In this document: positions 21,325-32,836 of the stretch, piece after piece
Layout of the letters: every line of letters begins with the position of its first letter
How positions within the stretch are numbered: position 1 is the stretch's first letter
DNA from: Methyloversatilis sp.
GTDB taxonomy: Bacteria > Pseudomonadota > Gammaproteobacteria > Burkholderiales > Rhodocyclaceae
Direction: 5' to 3'
DNA: 64,000 bases
Assembly: GCF_030696805.1 (NCBI RefSeq)
Contig: NZ_JAUYRO010000112.1
Location: 60,707 to 124,706, forward strand
Position numbers and translations under genes: made by a program
Notes under the pieces: generated by a model
Told to the model about the DNA's origin: nothing
The model's database searches: none
The model's input: the letters and a program-made list of their open reading frames with translations, nothing else

Positions 21325-21354
21325 GTGAAACGCGCGGAGTATAGCGCGTTTCAC
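21325..21354 (-). promoter_or_regulatory. Perfect inverted repeat with embedded -10-like box between secG and nuoA
   Basis: Ten-base arms (GTGAAACGCG and its complement) flank a 10-nt centre. On the minus strand the centre reads CTATACTCCG, which contains TATACT, a good -10 hexamer; no clear -35 is seen. It could be the secG terminator, a regulated start of the nuo operon, or both. It has no U-run. The rest of 21221-21366 shows no tRNA or other gene. Confidence 0.45.
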
Positions 21355-21366
21355 ATCAGCCGAAAC

Positions 21367-21735
21367 CTACTTGGGGATATCGGCAGCCTTCGAATCGGGA
21401 TTCTGCGCTTCGGGCGCCTGAGGCGCAGCCGGCACGGCAGGAACCGTCACACCTTTGGCTGCATCGATGACCGAACTGGCACCGGAGCGCGGCTGATTCG
21501 ACGCAATGTAGCTCAACCCCAGGCTGGTGCAGAAAAACACTGCCGCCAGCGCGCCGGTGGCACGGCTGAGGAAGTTGGCCGAACCGGACGACCCGAACAG
21601 GCTGCCCGACGCACCACCGCCGAACGCAGCCCCCATGTCGGCGCCCTTTCCATGCTGCAACAGCACAAGAACGATCACGGCGATTCCGACCAGAACGTGG
21701 ACCGAAAGTACGACTGAAAAAACGATGCCCATCAA
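21367..21735 (-). CDS. secG: Preprotein translocase subunit SecG
   Basis: 122 residues. Accessory subunit of the SecYEG channel; two transmembrane helices at about residues 4-24 and 55-75, with the cytoplasmic loop LQHGKGADMGAAFGGGAS near 27-44 and FGSSGSANFLSRATG after it, both hallmarks of SecG. The C-terminal tail is Ala/Pro-rich and variable. It follows tpiA by 6 nt and precedes nuoA, the common proteobacterial order. Confidence 0.96.
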   Translation of the reverse strand: MMGIVFSVVLSVHVLVGIAVIVLVLLQHGKGADMGAAFGGGASGSLFGSSGSANFLSRATGALAAVFFCTSLGLSYIASNQPRSGASSVIDAAKGVTVPAVPAAPQAPEAQNPDSKAADIPK

Positions 21736-21741
21736 ATCACC

Positions 21742-22497
21742 TCAGGATGCAGCAGCAGCTGCAACGATGGCGAGGAAGTCCCCCGCCACCAGCGCCGCGC
21801 CGCCAATAAGACCGCCGTCAATATCAGGCTGGCTGAAAAGTTCGGCTGCGTTTTGCGGCTTGACACTGCCGCCGTAAAGAATCGATGTGCGCGCTGCGAC
21901 CGCCGCACCGCACAGTGCGTCAAGGCGCGCACGAATGAAGGCATGCACCGCCTGCGCCTGCGCCGGGGTGGCCGTCACGCCAGTGCCGATGGCCCATACG
22001 GGTTCATAGGCAATCACGCAGCGCGCCAGTGCTTCGCTTCCGATGCGCTGATGGACTGCAGTGAGCTGCCGCTCGACCACTGACTCGGTCACGGCACACT
22101 CGCGCTCTTCCAGCGTTTCGCCGACACACAGGATCGGAACCAGCCCGGATGCCAGCGCGGCTTCTGTCTTGACGGCGACGAGCGCGTCGCTCTCACCATA
22201 CAACGCACGCCGTTCGGAATGGCCGACCAGCACGTATCGGCAGTCGAAATCCTTCAACATTGCACCAGACACTTCGCCTGTATAGGCGCCGTACTGTGCA
22301 TGTTCGCTCAGATTCTGGGCGCCCCAGCCAACCGAGGAACCCTCAAGCAAGTTACCCGCCTGATGCAGATAGGGAAACGGCACGCAGACCGCCACCGGGA
22401 AGCCCGGGTCGGGCGCATCGCTCAAGGCCTTGAGCAGGTCGGCGTTCGCCGCCTGCGAGCCATGCATCTTCCAGTTGCCTACGACCAGTGTTCGCAT
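21742..22497 (-). CDS. tpiA: Triosephosphate isomerase
   Basis: 251 residues; interconverts dihydroxyacetone phosphate and glyceraldehyde 3-phosphate. Substrate lysine in GNWKMHG near residue 11, catalytic histidine in VLVGHSERR near 95, catalytic glutamate in AYEPVWAIGTG near 167, phosphate loop ILYGGSV near 210. ATG 22497 (MRTLVVGNWKMHG) matches family starts and has AGGTGA upstream; an in-frame GTG at 22512 is less likely. Heads the tpiA-secG-nuo run. Confidence 0.97.
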   Translation of the reverse strand: MRTLVVGNWKMHGSQAANADLLKALSDAPDPGFPVAVCVPFPYLHQAGNLLEGSSVGWGAQNLSEHAQYGAYTGEVSGAMLKDFDCRYVLVGHSERRALYGESDALVAVKTEAALASGLVPILCVGETLEERECAVTESVVERQLTAVHQRIGSEALARCVIAYEPVWAIGTGVTATPAQAQAVHAFIRARLDALCGAAVAARTSILYGGSVKPQNAAELFSQPDIDGGLIGGAALVAGDFLAIVAAAAAS

Positions 22498-22525
22498 CGC
22501 CGCCACAGTCACCTGCCAAAAGCAA

Positions 22526-22567
22526 AACCCCGGATTCTAGCGCATGGCCGCGCAAAAATCCGGGGTT
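22526..22567 (-). terminator. Terminator after pstB
   Basis: Ten-base arms (AACCCCGGAT and its complement) around a 22-nt loop, followed on the minus strand by GTTTTGCTTTT. It lies between the pstB stop and the tpiA start, so it separates the phosphate operon from tpiA. Confidence 0.7.
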
Positions 22568-22588
22568 CGCACGTCGGAAGACTGCAGG

Positions 22589-23374
22589 TCAGCCGAATCG
22601 ACCGGTGATGTAGTCCTCGGTTTCCTTGCGCTGCGGTTTGATGAAGATCTGGTCGGTCAGTCCGAATTCCATCAGCTCGCCCATGAACATGTAGGCGGTG
22701 TAGTCGCTGACGCGCGCCGCCTGCTGCATGTTGTGCGTCACGATCAGGATGGTCACCTTGTCCTTCAATTCGGTCACCAGTTCCTCGATGCTCGCGGTAG
22801 CAATCGGATCGAGCGCCGATGTGGGCTCATCGAACAGGATGATTTCCGGATCGGTCGCCAGTGCGCGCGCAATGCACAGCCTCTGCTGCTGCCCGCCGGA
22901 CAGATTGGCGCCCATCTCATTCAGACGATTCTTCACTTCGTCCCACAATGCTGCGTCGTGCAGCGCCTGCTCGACGCGCTCATCGATCACCGAACGCCGT
23001 GTTTCCCCGCGGACACGCAGGCCGTAGGCCACGTTTTCATAGATCGACTTCGGAAAAGGATTCGGCTTCTGGAACACCATGCTGATGCGCATGCGCACCT
23101 CGATCGGATCGACGTCGGCGTCGAGCAGATTGGTGTTGTCCGGATTCAATACGATGGCGCCCTCGTAACGATTGCCAGCGTAAAGGTCATGCATGCGGTT
23201 GAAGCAACGCAGCAACGTGGACTTGCCGCATCCGGACGGGCCGATCAGGGCGGTGACCTTCTTGTCATGCACCGGCATGTTGATGCCCTTGAGGGCATTG
23301 AACGCGCCATAGTGGAAACTGAGGTCGCGCACTTCCGCCTTGATGGCCGTTTTTGCTTCGGTCACTGTATTCAT
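22589..23374 (-). CDS. pstB: Phosphate ABC transporter ATP-binding protein
   Basis: 261 residues; ATPase of the high-affinity PstSCAB phosphate importer. Walker [10 protein letters not shown] near residue 42, ABC signature LSGGQQQR near 155, Walker B/D-loop [13 protein letters not shown] near 174, and the switch histidine ILIVTHNM. Start ATG 23374 ([17 protein letters not shown]). No phoU follows: the operon ends here with a terminator, whereas in many relatives phoU or phoB is adjacent. Confidence 0.97.
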   Translation of the reverse strand: MNTVTEAKTAIKAEVRDLSFHYGAFNALKGINMPVHDKKVTALIGPSGCGKSTLLRCFNRMHDLYAGNRYEGAIVLNPDNTNLLDADVDPIEVRMRISMVFQKPNPFPKSIYENVAYGLRVRGETRRSVIDERVEQALHDAALWDEVKNRLNEMGANLSGGQQQRLCIARALATDPEIILFDEPTSALDPIATASIEELVTELKDKVTILIVTHNMQQAARVSDYTAYMFMGELMEFGLTDQIFIKPQRKETEDYITGRFG

Positions 23375-23411
23375 GTTCGGGTCTCGTTCTTGAATGGAAG
23401 GCGGGCAGCGC

Positions 23412-24344
23412 TTACCACTTGATGTTCCGGCGGAGCCGGTAGCGCAGCCATATGGCCAGTCCGTTCATCGCAAGCGTCATGAACACCAGGATGAAACCGG
23501 CTGCGGCCGCGTTGTAATGGAAGGTGGGATCCGGACGCGATACCCAGTTGAACATCTGGATGGGCATCACGGTAAAGGGCGCAAAGAGCCAATCGAACAA
23601 ACCGGCCGGCGGATCACCCGTGAAGGGTGCTGTCGGCAGGAAGGCAATGAACGTGAGCGCTCCGATCGTAATGATGGGCGCAGTCTCTCCGATAGCGCGA
23701 GCCATACCGATGATCACGCCGGTCAGGATGCCCGAACCGGAATAAGGAATGATGTGGTCGCGCACCAGTTGCCACGTCGTGCAGCCGCAGGCGTAGGCCC
23801 CCTCCCGAATATGTATGGGAATCGAGCGAATCGCCTCACGGGTGGCGACGATGACGACCGGCAGAATGAGCAACCCGAGCGTGAGCCCTGCAGACAGAAT
23901 GCTCTGCCCGAAACCGAAACCGTACACAAAGATGCCCAGCGCAAGCAGCCCATAGATGATGGACGGCACGCCGGCAAGATTGGTCACATTGATTTCTATG
24001 ATGTCGGTCACCCAGTTCTTGCGTGCGTACTCCTCCAGATAGACGCCCGCCGCAACGCCGACGGGCACGGCAGAGACCAGCGTCACCAGCATGACCAGCG
24101 AGGTCCCCACCCAGGCCGACAATATGCCGGCCTCGCCGGAGCGCCTCGACGGGAAGTTGGTCAGGAACTCCCACGACAGTCTCGGAGCGCCGTCGATGGT
24201 CATCTGCGCGAACAGGGCGACCAGGGTCAGTACGCACAGCATCATGGCCGAAAGACCCACCACACCGAAGAGCATGTCCCAGCGCTTGTGCCGACGGATG
24301 ATGGCCCGGATGTGAGCAAGCTTGTCCGTGTTTGTATTGTTCAT
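23412..24344 (-). CDS. pstA: Phosphate ABC transporter permease PstA
   Basis: 310 residues, about six transmembrane helices. The BPD_transp_1 domain spans about residues 85-300, with the EAA loop [20 protein letters not shown] near 185-204 that contacts PstB. I chose ATG 24344 ([20 protein letters not shown]), right after the pstC stop (TGACATG); an upstream extension has no family support. Imports phosphate across the inner membrane together with PstC. Confidence 0.95.
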   Translation of the reverse strand: MNNTNTDKLAHIRAIIRRHKRWDMLFGVVGLSAMMLCVLTLVALFAQMTIDGAPRLSWEFLTNFPSRRSGEAGILSAWVGTSLVMLVTLVSAVPVGVAAGVYLEEYARKNWVTDIIEINVTNLAGVPSIIYGLLALGIFVYGFGFGQSILSAGLTLGLLILPVVIVATREAIRSIPIHIREGAYACGCTTWQLVRDHIIPYSGSGILTGVIIGMARAIGETAPIITIGALTFIAFLPTAPFTGDPPAGLFDWLFAPFTVMPIQMFNWVSRPDPTFHYNAAAAGFILVFMTLAMNGLAIWLRYRLRRNIKW

Positions 24345-24345
24345 G

Positions 24346-25296
24346 TCAGTAGGCCTCGCGGTACTTCTTGCGCATCCAGTAGCCAAGCACATTGAACAGC
24401 AATGTCAGCAGCACCAGCGTAAGACCGGCTGCGAAAATGGTCTGATAGCCGATCGATCCATGCGGCAGATCACCCAGTGCCACCTGCACGATGTAGGCGG
24501 TGATGGTGGCCGCCGGCTCCATCGGATTGAAGGTCAGGGTCGGCTGCATGCCGGCCGCAACGGCAACCACCATGGTTTCGCCCACTGCGCGAGACACACC
24601 GAGAATGTAGGCTGCGGCGATACCGGAAATGGCCGCTGGCGTCACCACCCGGACTGCGGTCTGGAAACGCGTTGCACCCATCGCGTAGGAGCCTTCCCGC
24701 AGGGCCATCGGCACTGCGCGCATCGCATCTTCGGTCACCGAACTGATATAGGGCACGATCATGATGCCGATCACGATGCCGGGAGACAGCATGTTGAACC
24801 CCGGCAACCCGGGAAATATTTTCTGCAGGAGCGGCGTCACGAAAAGCAGCGCAAAGTAGCCATAGACGATGGTCGGCACGCCCTCGAGCATTTCGAGGAA
24901 GGGCTTCACCGTCTCGCGCACCGTGACCGACGCGAATTCAGACAGGTAGATTGCGATGATGGTACCGAGAGGAATGGCCACCAGAAGACCTACGCCAGCC
25001 ACTGTCAGCGTACCTGACAACAGCGGCAGGATGCCGTAGTGGGCGTCCTCGAACAGAGGCGTCCATTGCGTATCCGTCAGGAAGTCGATCAGTGGAACTG
25101 TTTCGAAAAACGCGATCGATTCCGAAATGAGCACGTAAAGAATGGCCACTGTAGTGAAAACGGAAACGAACGCTGCAAACAGCAGGATCGCCTCGATCAC
25201 CTGTTCCTTCAGGTGGCGGGATCGCTTTCTCTTGAGCCGATCGCTGACCACCAGCGGGGCCTGTGGCATGCCAGCCATGGCGACACTTGAATTCAT
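24346..25296 (-). CDS. pstC: Phosphate ABC transporter permease PstC
   Basis: 316 residues, six transmembrane helices. BPD_transp_1 domain at about 95-300; EAA loop EDAMRAVPMALREGSYAMGA near residues 190-209. The N terminus is basic (RLKRKRSRHLKEQ) ahead of the first helix. ATG 25296 (MNSSVAMAGMPQAPLVV) matches related proteins. The in-frame extension up to 25350 runs into the hairpin after pstS and is probably not translated. Confidence 0.95.
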   Translation of the reverse strand: MNSSVAMAGMPQAPLVVSDRLKRKRSRHLKEQVIEAILLFAAFVSVFTTVAILYVLISESIAFFETVPLIDFLTDTQWTPLFEDAHYGILPLLSGTLTVAGVGLLVAIPLGTIIAIYLSEFASVTVRETVKPFLEMLEGVPTIVYGYFALLFVTPLLQKIFPGLPGFNMLSPGIVIGIMIVPYISSVTEDAMRAVPMALREGSYAMGATRFQTAVRVVTPAAISGIAAAYILGVSRAVGETMVVAVAAGMQPTLTFNPMEPAATITAYIVQVALGDLPHGSIGYQTIFAAGLTLVLLTLLFNVLGYWMRKKYREAY

Positions 25297-25334
25297 CGAA
25301 ACTTCCTTGGACGCAACCTGAATGGAAACGACGA

Positions 25335-25362
25335 AGGCCCCGAAGATCAATCTCCGGGGCCT
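25335..25362 (-). terminator. Intercistronic hairpin between pstS and pstC
   Basis: Arms AGGCCCCG and CGGGGCCT with a further 3-bp inner stem, 13 nt after the pstS stop. No U-run on the minus strand, so it more probably stabilises or partly attenuates the abundant pstS transcript than ends it fully. Confidence 0.6.
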
Positions 25363-25375
25363 GCTACATCCGCTG

Positions 25376-26374
25376 TTACTTGGCTTCGAGCGCCATCAAC
25401 TGCTCGATCGTGATGCCCACCTTGTTCTCGCCTCCGAACTTGGTGCCCTTGACGCCCTTGGCAACCTGCTGAAGGTTGTATTCATACGCCTTGGCCGGGA
25501 GCGGCACGTACTTGACTTCGCGGATCAGCTTGGAGCCTTCCTTGTTGTAGAAATCCACGAACTCGCGAACTTCCGGCTTGGCCAGCGATTTTGCGCTGAT
25601 GTAGATCATGATCGGGCGGGACAGCGGCGTGTAGGAGCCATCGAGCACGGTTTCCATCGACGGGCCGACCGCTTCCTTGCCGCCGTCGGCAATGATCTTC
25701 ACCGCCTTGAGCTTGTCCTTGTTTTCTTCGTAATACGCATAACCGAAGAAACCCAACGCATTGATGTCGCGCGAAACGCCCTGCACCAGGATGTTGTCGT
25801 CTTCCGACGCCGTGAAATCGCCGCGGCTGGACTTCGCCTTGCCGGTCACCGCTTCGGTGAAATAGTCAAAAGTACCGGAATCTGCACCGGCGCCGAACAG
25901 CTTGAGCGCGCGATCGGGATATGCCGCATTCACCTGGTTCCACTTGGTGATCTTGCCCTGGGCAGCCGGCTCCCACATTGCCTTCAATTCCTTGACGGTA
26001 ACGCCCTTGTCAACCCAGTCATTCTTCGGATTCACCACCACGGTCAGCGCATCGAAGGCAATCGGCAGTTCGATGAACTCGACGCCATTTGCCTTGCAAT
26101 CATCAATCTCCTTCTGCAGGATCGGACGCGAGGCGTTCGAAATATCGGTTTCGCCGCGGCAGAATTTCTTGAAGCCGCCGCCCGTACCGGACACACCCAC
26201 GGTCACGCGGATCTTGCCCTTCTGGGCCTTCTGGAATTCTTCGGCGACTGCTTCAGACACCGGAAACACCGTGCTGGACCCGTCGATCTTCACCAGGGAT
26301 TGGGCCAGCACCGAGCTGGATGCGAACAGGGCGCCAATGGCGGCGGTCAGGGTGGCGATCTTGCGTACGTTCAT
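25376..26374 (-). CDS. pstS: Periplasmic phosphate-binding protein
   Basis: 332 residues. Signal peptide 1-24 (MNVRKIATLTAAIGALFASS then SVLAQ). Phosphate-binding signatures: KIDGSSTVFPVSEAV near residues 29-43, VSGTGGGFKKFCRGETDISN near 60-79, and the GAGADSGTFDYF loop near 162-173. Delivers phosphate to PstCAB. First gene of the operon, about 50 nt downstream of two Pho boxes. Confidence 0.97.
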   Translation of the reverse strand: MNVRKIATLTAAIGALFASSSVLAQSLVKIDGSSTVFPVSEAVAEEFQKAQKGKIRVTVGVSGTGGGFKKFCRGETDISNASRPILQKEIDDCKANGVEFIELPIAFDALTVVVNPKNDWVDKGVTVKELKAMWEPAAQGKITKWNQVNAAYPDRALKLFGAGADSGTFDYFTEAVTGKAKSSRGDFTASEDDNILVQGVSRDINALGFFGYAYYEENKDKLKAVKIIADGGKEAVGPSMETVLDGSYTPLSRPIMIYISAKSLAKPEVREFVDFYNKEGSKLIREVKYVPLPAKAYEYNLQQVAKGVKGTKFGGENKVGITIEQLMALEAK

Positions 26375-26423
26375 CAGTAATCTCCGTAAGGTGTCATCGA
26401 TTTCGATGCGACCCGCGCAGTCT

Positions 26424-26460
26424 ATGAAGGCTTTGTTACAGCCATGTGAAGGTGTAACAA
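26424..26460 (-). promoter_or_regulatory. Two tandem Pho boxes upstream of pstS
   Basis: Minus strand CTGTAACAAAGCCTTCAT (proximal, 26424-26441) and TTGTTACACCTTCACATG (distal, 26443-26460). Each resembles the 18-bp PhoB site with two 7-bp half-sites separated by 4 bp. A TAGACT -10-like hexamer follows the proximal box closely, the arrangement expected for PhoB-activated promoters lacking a -35. Implies induction by phosphate starvation. Confidence 0.75.
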
Positions 26461-26487
26461 TTGATCGAACCGCCCTTTCGCCGATCG

Positions 26488-27759
26488 TCAAACGTTCTGG
26501 AGCGCCTGTTGCAGATCGTCCACGATGTCGTCGATGTGCTCGATGCCGATCGACAGGCGGACCATGTCTTCCGACACGCCGGCCCGCTTCAGCTCGTCCG
26601 GCGACAGCTGGCGGTGGGTGGTCGATGCCGGATGGCAGGCCAGTGATTTGGCGTCGCCGATATTGACCAGCCGGGTGATCAGCTTCAGCGCGTCCTGGAA
26701 GCGCGCTCCCGCCTCTCGACCGCCCTTGACGCCGAAGGTGAGCAGACCGGACGCCTTGCCGCCGAAATAGCGCCGCACCAGACCATGGCTCGGGTGCTCC
26801 GGCAGGCCGGCGTAATTCACCCATTCGACCTTGGGATGCGACTGGAGGTGACGGGCGACTGCGGTCGCGTTTTCGCAGTGGCGGTCCATGCGCAGCCCCA
26901 GTGTTTCGAGTCCCTGCAGTATCAGGAAGCTGTTGAACGGCGAAATCGCGGCGCCCATATTGCGCAGCGGCACCGTGCGTGCCCGGCCGATGTAGGCCGC
27001 CGGCCCCAGCGCCTCGGTGTAGATCACGCCGTGATAGCTCACTTCCGGCTCGTTAAGCCGGCGAAAGCGCGCCTTGTGTTCGGTCCATGGGAAACGGCCA
27101 CCGTCGACGATGATGCCGCCGAGGCTGGTGCCGTGACCGCCCATGTACTTGGTCAGTGAATGCACGACGATGTCGGCGCCGTGCTCGATCGGCCGTGTCA
27201 GCCAGGGCGACGGCACGGTGTTGTCGACGATCAGCGGCACACCAGCGCCGTGCGCAACGTCGGCGAAGGCAGCGAAGTCGACCACATTGCCGAGTGGATT
27301 GCCGATCGACTCACAGAACACCGCTTTCGTACGCGCATCGATCTTCGCCGCCACCGAGGCCGGATCGGCCGCATCGACGAAGCGCACCTCGATGCCGTAC
27401 TGCGGCAGCGTGTGCGCGAACAGGTTGTAGGTGCCGCCATACAGCGCCGACGTGGCGACGATGTTGTCGCCGGCCTCGGCGATGGTCATGATCGCGTAGG
27501 TGATCGCCGCCTGGCCGGAAGCCAGCGCCAGTGCTCCGATGCCGCCTTCGAGTGCGGCAACGCGCTGCTCCAGCACGTCGCTGGTCGGGTTCATGATGCG
27601 GGTGTAGATATTGCCCTTGACCTTGAGATCGAACAGGTCGGCCCCGTGCTGGGTGTCGTCGAAGGCGTAGCTGGTGGTCTGATAGATCGGCACCGCCACC
27701 GCCTTGGTGGTCGGATCCGGCGAATACCCGGCGTGGATTGCGAGCGTGTCGAAGCGCAT
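26488..27759 (-). CDS. metY: O-acetylhomoserine sulfhydrylase (MetY type)
   Basis: 423 residues, PLP enzyme of the Cys/Met metabolism family (fold type I). Makes homocysteine from O-acetylhomoserine and sulfide. Start MRFDTLAIHAGYSPDPTTKA is typical. Tyr/Arg of the active site in NIYTRIMNPTSDVLEQR near residues 50-66; the PLP-binding lysine is in VHSLTKYMGGHG near 205; HPASTTHRQLSPDEL near 375 fits the MetY subgroup. Monocistronic between the glmM terminator and the pst promoter. No SAM riboswitch fold is evident in the 130-bp leader region. Confidence 0.9.
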   Translation of the reverse strand: MRFDTLAIHAGYSPDPTTKAVAVPIYQTTSYAFDDTQHGADLFDLKVKGNIYTRIMNPTSDVLEQRVAALEGGIGALALASGQAAITYAIMTIAEAGDNIVATSALYGGTYNLFAHTLPQYGIEVRFVDAADPASVAAKIDARTKAVFCESIGNPLGNVVDFAAFADVAHGAGVPLIVDNTVPSPWLTRPIEHGADIVVHSLTKYMGGHGTSLGGIIVDGGRFPWTEHKARFRRLNEPEVSYHGVIYTEALGPAAYIGRARTVPLRNMGAAISPFNSFLILQGLETLGLRMDRHCENATAVARHLQSHPKVEWVNYAGLPEHPSHGLVRRYFGGKASGLLTFGVKGGREAGARFQDALKLITRLVNIGDAKSLACHPASTTHRQLSPDELKRAGVSEDMVRLSIGIEHIDDIVDDLQQALQNV

Positions 27760-27836
27760 GGTCGTGCCCTCCCTGAGGTGAAGGGCGGAAATCTACACGC
27801 GACAGGCATCGCGCACAAAAGCGGTGCAGCAAAAGA

Positions 27837-27869
27837 AAATGCCGCCCCGCAGGTGCGGAGGCGGCATTT
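27837..27869 (-). terminator. Terminator after glmM
   Basis: Ten-base arms AAATGCCGCC and GGCGGCATTT with an additional inner CCGC/GCGG stem, followed on the minus strand by a T-rich run (TTTTCTTTT). It ends the rlmE-ftsH-folP-glmM run ahead of the metY gene. Confidence 0.85.
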
Positions 27870-27890
27870 CGAATGAAAACCGCTGTGCCG

Positions 27891-29246
27891 TCAGGCAGCC
27901 ATCGCCGACTTGACGACTTCGGCCAGTCGCGTCGCAAGCCGACCGACCTCCGCCGCATCCTGCCCCTCGACCATGACGCGCAACAACGGCTCGGTGCCCG
28001 ACGGACGCAACAGCACACGACCTCGCTGGGCCAGTTCACCTTCGACTTCGATGCGCGTCTGATCGATGATGGGTGCCTTGGACCAGTCGAATCCCGGGCG
28101 CAGCTTCACATTGACGAGTTTTTGCGGGTAGAGCGTCAGCCTGGAGCAGGCCTGATCCAGACTCATGTCCTGCGAGCGCAGCGCCGCGAGCACCTGCAGT
28201 GCAGCGACGATGCCATCACCGGTCGTATGGCGATCAAGGTCGATGATGTGCCCCGAATTCTCGCCACCCAGACGCCAGCCCTGCCGGTGCAGGGTTTCCA
28301 GCACGTAGCGATCGCCGACCTTGGCACGCGCAAGCCCGACGCCCATTTCGTTCAGTGCGTGTTCCAGCGCCAGATTGGTCATCAGCGTGCCGACCACACC
28401 GTTCAACCGGCCTTCGCGCAGCCGCTGGCCGGCGATCACGTACAACAGTTCGTCGCCGTCGTAGATGCGGCCGGAGGCGTCGCACATCATCAGGCGATCG
28501 GCGTCACCATCCAGCGCGATGCCGATGTCCGCGCCGTAGGTGCGTACCGCCTCGGACAACGATGCCGGCGCCGTGGCCCCCACACCATCATTGATGTTCA
28601 TGCCGTTCGGGCTGCACCCCACACAGACGACTTCGGCACCCAGTTCGTGGAAAACCTTGGGCGCGATCGAATACGCAGCACCGTGGGCGCAGTCGAGCGC
28701 AATCTTCAGGCCGCGCAGGTCGAGTTCGGTCGGGAAAGTGCTTTTGCAGAATTCGATGTAGCGACCCGGTGCATCCTCGATACGGCGCGCCTTGCCCAGT
28801 CGCGACGACTCCATGCAACCCATCGGCTCGTCGAGCAGTGCCTCGATCTGCAGTTCGACCTCGTCGGGCAACTTGGTGCCGCGCGCGGAGAAGAACTTGA
28901 TCCCGTTATCTTCGAACGGGTTGTGCGACGCGCTGATCACGACGCCCGCCTGCAGGCGCAGCGCGCGCGTCAGATAGGCGACCGCTGGCGTCGGCACCAC
29001 CTTGGCAAGCATGGTATCGACGCCGGCTGCCGCAAAACCTGCTTCAAGTGCCGCTTCGAGCATGTAGCCCGACACCCGCGTGTCCTTGCCGATCAGCACG
29101 GCAGGGTGTTCGCCGGCCGGCAGATGTTCGGTCGCCACCAGCACGCGTCCGGCCGCATAGCCCAACCGCATCACGAAATCGGGGGTGATCGGCGCATGAC
29201 CGACACGGCCACGCACGCCATCGGTACCGAAATAACGTCTCGACAT
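27891..29246 (-). CDS. glmM: Phosphoglucosamine mutase
   Basis: 451 residues. Converts glucosamine 6-phosphate to glucosamine 1-phosphate for UDP-GlcNAc, hence for peptidoglycan and LPS. Catalytic phosphoserine in [18 protein letters not shown] near residues 97-114, metal site DGDADRLMM near 243-251, sugar loop GGENSGHI near 327, phosphate site [15 protein letters not shown] near 410. Start [16 protein letters not shown] is typical. It begins 1 nt after folP ends. Confidence 0.97.
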   Translation of the reverse strand: MSRRYFGTDGVRGRVGHAPITPDFVMRLGYAAGRVLVATEHLPAGEHPAVLIGKDTRVSGYMLEAALEAGFAAAGVDTMLAKVVPTPAVAYLTRALRLQAGVVISASHNPFEDNGIKFFSARGTKLPDEVELQIEALLDEPMGCMESSRLGKARRIEDAPGRYIEFCKSTFPTELDLRGLKIALDCAHGAAYSIAPKVFHELGAEVVCVGCSPNGMNINDGVGATAPASLSEAVRTYGADIGIALDGDADRLMMCDASGRIYDGDELLYVIAGQRLREGRLNGVVGTLMTNLALEHALNEMGVGLARAKVGDRYVLETLHRQGWRLGGENSGHIIDLDRHTTGDGIVAALQVLAALRSQDMSLDQACSRLTLYPQKLVNVKLRPGFDWSKAPIIDQTRIEVEGELAQRGRVLLRPSGTEPLLRVMVEGQDAAEVGRLATRLAEVVKSAMAA

Positions 29247-30116
29247 CTAGTTTTCTCCTGAGGGGCGCGCCGGGAACACCCCGGCGACCTGCCAGACGGC
29301 CAGCGCATCGCGCGTCGCCGCCACATCGTGTACCCGCACCATCCATGCACCCCGTGCAACGGAAGCCAGCGCCGCCGCCACACTGGCAGCCACTCGATCC
29401 GTGACCGGGCGACCGGTCAGCCGCCCGAGCACGGACTTGCGCGACAGACCGACCAGCAACGGGTAACCGCATCGGGAAAGTTCGGTCAGTCCCTGGAGCA
29501 ACGCCAGGTTGTGCTCAGAGGTCTTGCCGAAACCGAAACCCGGATCGAGCATGATCCGTGACCGGTCGACGCCTGCATCCTGCGCCCGCTGGGCGCTTTG
29601 CAGAAGGAAATCAGTCACTTCACGGCATACATCGGCATAACTCGGCGAAACCTGCATGGTTTGTGGAGTGCCCTGCATGTGCATGATGCACACGCCTGCA
29701 TGGGTCGCCGCGACGACGTCAAGCGCGCCGGGAGCGCGCAGGCCATTGATGTCATTGACCAGCGACGCACCCGCCGCCAGTGCGGCCCGCATCACCTCCG
29801 GTTTCCAGCTGTCGATCGACAGTGGCACGCCCAGACCGGACAGCGCTTCGATGACCGGAACGACACGCCGCAACTCTTCCTCCAGCGACACGGGATCGGA
29901 CCCCGGACGGGTCGACTCGCCCCCGATGTCGAGCACGTCTGCCCCATCGGCGATGAATTGCTCCGCCTGGGCAATGGCCCGCCCGACGTCGAAGGCCACG
30001 CCATCGCCCGAGAAGGAATCCGGTGTGGCGTTGATGATGCCCATGATCAACGGACGGTCGAGAGGTAGGCGGTAGTCACCGCAAAGGAAGCTTCGGGCGG
30101 TGGAAGGTAGGTTCAT
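29247..30116 (-). CDS. folP: Dihydropteroate synthase
   Basis: 289 residues, TIM barrel. Joins dihydropterin pyrophosphate (made by FolK, encoded at 5.5 kb) with p-aminobenzoate; the sulfonamide target. Motifs: IMGIINATPDSFSGDG near residues 24-39, DIGGESTRPG near 61-70, IMLDPGFGFGKT near 194-205, and VGLSRKSVLG near 222. The ATG at 30116 (MNLPSTARSFLC) is chosen; a GTG at 30125 is in frame, and neither has a clear Shine-Dalgarno. The C-terminal codons abut glmM. Confidence 0.96.
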   Translation of the reverse strand: MNLPSTARSFLCGDYRLPLDRPLIMGIINATPDSFSGDGVAFDVGRAIAQAEQFIADGADVLDIGGESTRPGSDPVSLEEELRRVVPVIEALSGLGVPLSIDSWKPEVMRAALAAGASLVNDINGLRAPGALDVVAATHAGVCIMHMQGTPQTMQVSPSYADVCREVTDFLLQSAQRAQDAGVDRSRIMLDPGFGFGKTSEHNLALLQGLTELSRCGYPLLVGLSRKSVLGRLTGRPVTDRVAASVAAALASVARGAWMVRVHDVAATRDALAVWQVAGVFPARPSGEN

Positions 30117-30133
30117 GGCGCTCACAAAAGAAA

Positions 30134-30156
30134 ACCGGAGGCATCAAGCCTCCGGT
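30134..30156 (-). terminator. Terminator between ftsH and folP
   Basis: Nine-base perfect stem (ACCGGAGGC / GCCTCCGGT) with a 5-nt loop and then TTTTCTTTT on the minus strand: a canonical intrinsic terminator 25 nt after the ftsH stop. It lies within the ftsH-folP gap, so folP-glmM expression may depend on readthrough. Confidence 0.85.
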
Positions 30157-30180
30157 CGGGATTCCAGCAATCAGCGTCGA

Positions 30181-32067
<1,887 letters not shown>

Positions 32068-32169
32068 GGCAGTTCCTCAGTATCACGATGGCCGGGGAAC
32101 CGGCCGGATCAATGCAGCAACAGACAGACCAGACAAGGCGCTTTATGTTCCGGGTTTGGGTACGACTTT

Positions 32170-32802
32170 TCAGGCAGATGGCTCGCCTCGCCTGCCGCGA
32201 CACAGAAGATACACCTCTGCACTGCGGTCGCGCGAACTGTCGGGTTTTCGCACGGACACCGTTTCGAAAAGCTGCTCCATGTCACGCCGCAGCGCGTCGA
32301 AGCCGGTGCCCTGGAACACCTTGACGAGCATGTCACCGCCGCTCTTCAGGTATTCACGGGAAAACTCCAGCGCCAGTTCCAGCAGATGGATCGATCGGGC
32401 CTGGTCGGTCAACGCTATACCGGTCAGGTTGGGGGCCATATCCGACAATACAAGCCCGACCGGCCGACCGTCCAGCGCCGAAACCAACTGGCCGAGCGTG
32501 TCGTCCTCGCGGAAATCGCCCTGGATGAAATGAACACCGGTCACCGGCTCCATCGGCAGGAGGTCGAGCGCGATGACGCGTCCGCCGGGCAGGACCTTCT
32601 TTGCGGCGACCTGCGACCAGCCGCCGGGCGTGCTGCCCAGATCGACCACCACCTTGCCGGAGCCGAGCAAGCGGTCGCGCTCGTCGATCTGCAGCAGCTT
32701 GAAGGCGGCGCGCGAACGATAGCCCTGCGCCTGCGCCTGCTTGACGTAAGGGTCGTTGATGTGGTCGTGCACCCACTGGCGGCTGGTTTTGTTCTTTGCC
32801 AT
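32170..32802 (-). CDS. rlmE: 23S rRNA 2'-O-ribose U2552 methyltransferase
   Basis: 210 residues, FtsJ/RrmJ family. Methylates U2552 of 23S rRNA late in 50S assembly. The N terminus [18 protein letters not shown] is typical. SAM motif [15 protein letters not shown] near residues 52-66 and the catalytic K-D-K-E set, including [11 protein letters not shown] near 137 and [15 protein letters not shown] near 175. Divergent from yhbY with a 34-bp gap; ftsH lies 102 bp downstream. Confidence 0.97.
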   Translation of the reverse strand: MAKNKTSRQWVHDHINDPYVKQAQAQGYRSRAAFKLLQIDERDRLLGSGKVVVDLGSTPGGWSQVAAKKVLPGGRVIALDLLPMEPVTGVHFIQGDFREDDTLGQLVSALDGRPVGLVLSDMAPNLTGIALTDQARSIHLLELALEFSREYLKSGGDMLVKVFQGTGFDALRRDMEQLFETVSVRKPDSSRDRSAEVYLLCRGRRGEPSA

Positions 32803-32836
32803 GACTTAAACTTGCGCGCCTTTACGGATCAAGTAC

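Noticed and set aside
21221..21366. Possible tRNA-Leu between secG and nuoA, as in some proteobacteria
   Set aside because: No cloverleaf, TTCGAA T-loop or CCA end is present; only a palindrome is seen.
27760..27836. SAM or SAH riboswitch ahead of metY
   Set aside because: The leader is short and shows no conserved core; the only hairpin there is the glmM terminator.
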